Shown here: positions 62,573-64,000 of the stretch, in pieces
Layout of the letters: every line of letters starts with the position of its first letter
How positions within the stretch are numbered: the first letter of the stretch is position 1
NCBI RefSeq assembly: GCF_040196175.1
Contig: NZ_JBEFNF010000006.1
Coordinates: 124,001-188,000, forward strand
Reading direction: 5' to 3'
DNA: 64,000 nt
From: Halospina sp040196175
GTDB lineage: Bacteria; Pseudomonadota; Gammaproteobacteria; Pseudomonadales; Oleiphilaceae
The notes under the pieces: generated by a model
Databases searched by the model: none
Told to the model about the DNA's origin: nothing
Seen by the model: only the letters and a program-made list of their open reading frames with translations
Program-made: the position numbers and the translations under genes

Positions 62573-63805
62573 TTGACGCACCTACTGCCCCGTTTCATCC
62601 GGACCAATCCCTCGCTGGCGCTGTTCGCGCTGCTGGCAACGGCGTTCTCCGGCTTTGGCCAGACTTTTTTCATCTCCGTTTTCGGCAGCAGCCTGCGCCA
62701 TGAATTTGCGCTGAGCAACGCCGCCTATGGCAGCTATTACAGCCTGGCCACCCTGGGTTCCGCTCTGGTCCTGCTGCGCCTGGGCACCATTGTGGACCGC
62801 TGGTCACTGGCCAACACCATCACACTGGCATTGGCCCTGCTCGGCGCCAGCGGCCTGCTGCTCGGGCTGGCGCCCCACTGGCTGCTCCTGATTCCTGGCT
62901 TCTTTCTGGGCCGACTCGGTGGCCAGGGCATGATGACCCACATCGGCTTCACCGCCGCCAGCCGCTACTTTGACCGCGACCGTGGCAAGGTGATGGCGCT
63001 TACCGTCTCCGGGCTGCCGCTGTCTGAAGCGCTGTTGCCAGCTGCTGGTGGACTGATACTGGCCGCCTGGGGCTGGCGTGCGCCCTGGCTGCTGGCGGCC
63101 GGTTTCCTGCTGTTGCTGGCACTGCCGCTGATGCGCTGGCTCTCACGGGATGCCGCCCACCCGGAAACCGTAAGAGCCCAGGCCGCTCAGGATGACACTG
63201 GCGGCGGCAGTGGTTTCACGCGCCGCCAGGCTCTCAGGGACCCCGGGCTGTACATGATCCTTCCGGGCGCCCTTGCCGTGCCTTTCACAGTGACCGCCAT
63301 CCTGTTCCATCAGACCGCTATTGCGGAACTGCGCGGCTGGCCGCTTGAGACCATTGCGCTGGCGTTCAGTGGCTACGCGCTCGGCCACTTCGCCATGCTC
63401 TTTGTGGCCGGACCCACAGTGGATCGGATCGGCGCCCGTAAGGCTCTGATGATCGGGCTCTACCCCATGGCCGCCGGCCTGGTCGTAATGGCCATGACCC
63501 ACGCCAACTGGACGCCCTTTCTCTATCTCGCGCTGGTGGGTATGAGTCAGGGGTTTGCCGGCACGGCAGGCAACGCGCTCTGGCCGGAACGCTACGGTAT
63601 CGGCCACATCGGCGCTATCCGTTCACTGGCGCAGGCGTTGATGGTGCTGTCCACGGCCAGTTCACCAATACTGGCGGGGCTTCTGCTGGATGCGGGCACC
63701 ACGCCCGGCGGGCTGGCCCTGGGCTTTGCCGGTGGCACCGTGCTGGCCTCGCTGCTGATCGGGCTGGCCCCGGATGTGAAACCGCCGCACGCGGAACCGC
63801 CCTAA
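62573..63805 (+). CDS. MFS transporter
   Basis: The 410-residue protein has 12 predicted membrane helices of the major facilitator fold: NPSLALFALLATAFSGFGQTFFISVFG in part, loop 2-3 LGTIVDRWSL, GRLGGQGMMTHIGFTAASRYFDRDRGKVMAL in part, a central hydrophilic loop (about 195-215), and the loop 8-9 repeat GPTVDRIGARKAL. It recalls oxalate/formate-type and NarK-unrelated MFS carriers; the substrate cannot be told. The start is TTG at 62573 with GGAG 6 bases before. It follows the PF09818 gene by 69 bases and overlaps a convergent small gene. Confidence 0.88.
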   Translation: MTHLLPRFIRTNPSLALFALLATAFSGFGQTFFISVFGSSLRHEFALSNAAYGSYYSLATLGSALVLLRLGTIVDRWSLANTITLALALLGASGLLLGLAPHWLLLIPGFFLGRLGGQGMMTHIGFTAASRYFDRDRGKVMALTVSGLPLSEALLPAAGGLILAAWGWRAPWLLAAGFLLLLALPLMRWLSRDAAHPETVRAQAAQDDTGGGSGFTRRQALRDPGLYMILPGALAVPFTVTAILFHQTAIAELRGWPLETIALAFSGYALGHFAMLFVAGPTVDRIGARKALMIGLYPMAAGLVVMAMTHANWTPFLYLALVGMSQGFAGTAGNALWPERYGIGHIGAIRSLAQALMVLSTASSPILAGLLLDAGTTPGGLALGFAGGTVLASLLIGLAPDVKPPHAEPP

Positions 63806-63963
63806 CGGCTGCGCACAACGCCGGCGGTGAAGCAGAAAACCCCGGCGAACAGCACCGCGTAGGCCAGAAGCGACAGCACTAGTGACGGCGCCATTCCCCC
63901 GGACACCATGGCCAGAAGCGGCGCCAGCGCCGCCAGCATCAACAGCAGCCCAACCGCTCGCAA
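63802..63963 (-). CDS. Small two-helix membrane protein (hypothetical)
   Basis: A short frame, 53 residues from a TTG at 63963 or 45 from an ATG at 63939, encodes two hydrophobic segments (LLLMLAALAPLLAMV and LVLSLLAYAVLFAGVFCFTAGVV) and ends in RSR. GGAG and GGGG words precede the TTG. It begins 3 bases after the stop of the next gene on the same strand and overlaps the MFS stop by 3 bases. No family is recognised. Confidence 0.45.
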   Translation of the reverse strand: MRAVGLLLMLAALAPLLAMVSGGMAPSLVLSLLAYAVLFAGVFCFTAGVVRSR

Positions 63964-63966
63964 CGC

Positions 63967-64000
63967 TCAGCCCCGCTCCGGATCCTGGAGCCAGCAGGCG
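63967..64000 (-). CDS. C-terminal end of an unidentified gene (cut by window edge)
   Basis: In the frame ending at TGA (63969-63967) the last residues read ACWLQDPERG. This would be the tail of a gene entering from the right and coupled to the small membrane protein. Only about ten residues are visible, so neither the gene nor its family can be named. Confidence 0.35.
   Translation of the reverse strand, partial: ACWLQDPERG

Overview
The window is a chromosomal segment of a G+C-rich gammaproteobacterium. Gene order around fre-ubiD-rho-trxA-ppx, FKBP-rsd-dsbB, pstSCAB, rep and narXL-narGHJI recalls Pseudomonas and Marinobacter-type genomes. The very acidic porins and periplasmic proteins suggest a marine or halophilic relative, but no marker here allows a species name. 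The organism can respire nitrate (NarGHJI, NarXL, Moco genes), imports phosphate through a Pst system, and is chemotactic.

Layout. 1-17.8 kb is mostly housekeeping: fre (cut by the window edge), ubiD, rho, a molybdenum cofactor block (moaB-moeA-moaD-moaE with convergent mobA) sitting between rho and trxA, then ppx, the ABC-F gene yheS, an FKBP lipoprotein, rsd, dsbB, a FliL-like periplasmic protein, an RMF-like gene, gshA and tex. 18-23.7 kb is phosphate uptake: an outer-membrane porin, tandem Pho boxes and pstSCAB. 23.7-26.1 kb holds an orphan PAAR protein and rep. 26.1-38.8 kb is nitrate respiration: narLX, a half-size NarK-like protein, narGHJI, a PpiC/NifM-type isomerase, an unknown gene and moaA, followed by nsrR, cytochrome c5, bfr, bfd and a tRNA-Arg(CCG).

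41.0-47.9 kb is the most unusual part. One leftward run carries a degenerate SelO paralogue, a TPP riboswitch, an SSS-family transporter, an intact SelO, TenA, and a fusion of an NfuA-type N-terminal domain to SufT. Diverging from it is a MarR regulator with a cysteine-rich tail and probably a leaderless mRNA. The riboswitch makes this a thiamin salvage locus, and the gene content couples it to redox AMPylation and Fe-S assembly. I consider it the best candidate for an undescribed system.

47.9-64 kb is accessory and stress metabolism: LysR/aldehyde dehydrogenase/old yellow enzyme, an orphan ParA, an alginate-export-type porin, a renalase-like flavoprotein, Tpx, a thiopurine methyltransferase, a LOG protein, an RsbQ-like hydrolase overlapping a PAS-GGDEF diguanylate cyclase (a rewired RsbQ/RsbP pair), a Cache chemoreceptor, a PF09818 ATPase, an MFS carrier, a small membrane protein and the tail of a gene cut by the right edge. 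No CRISPR array, insertion sequence, integrase or rRNA gene was seen.
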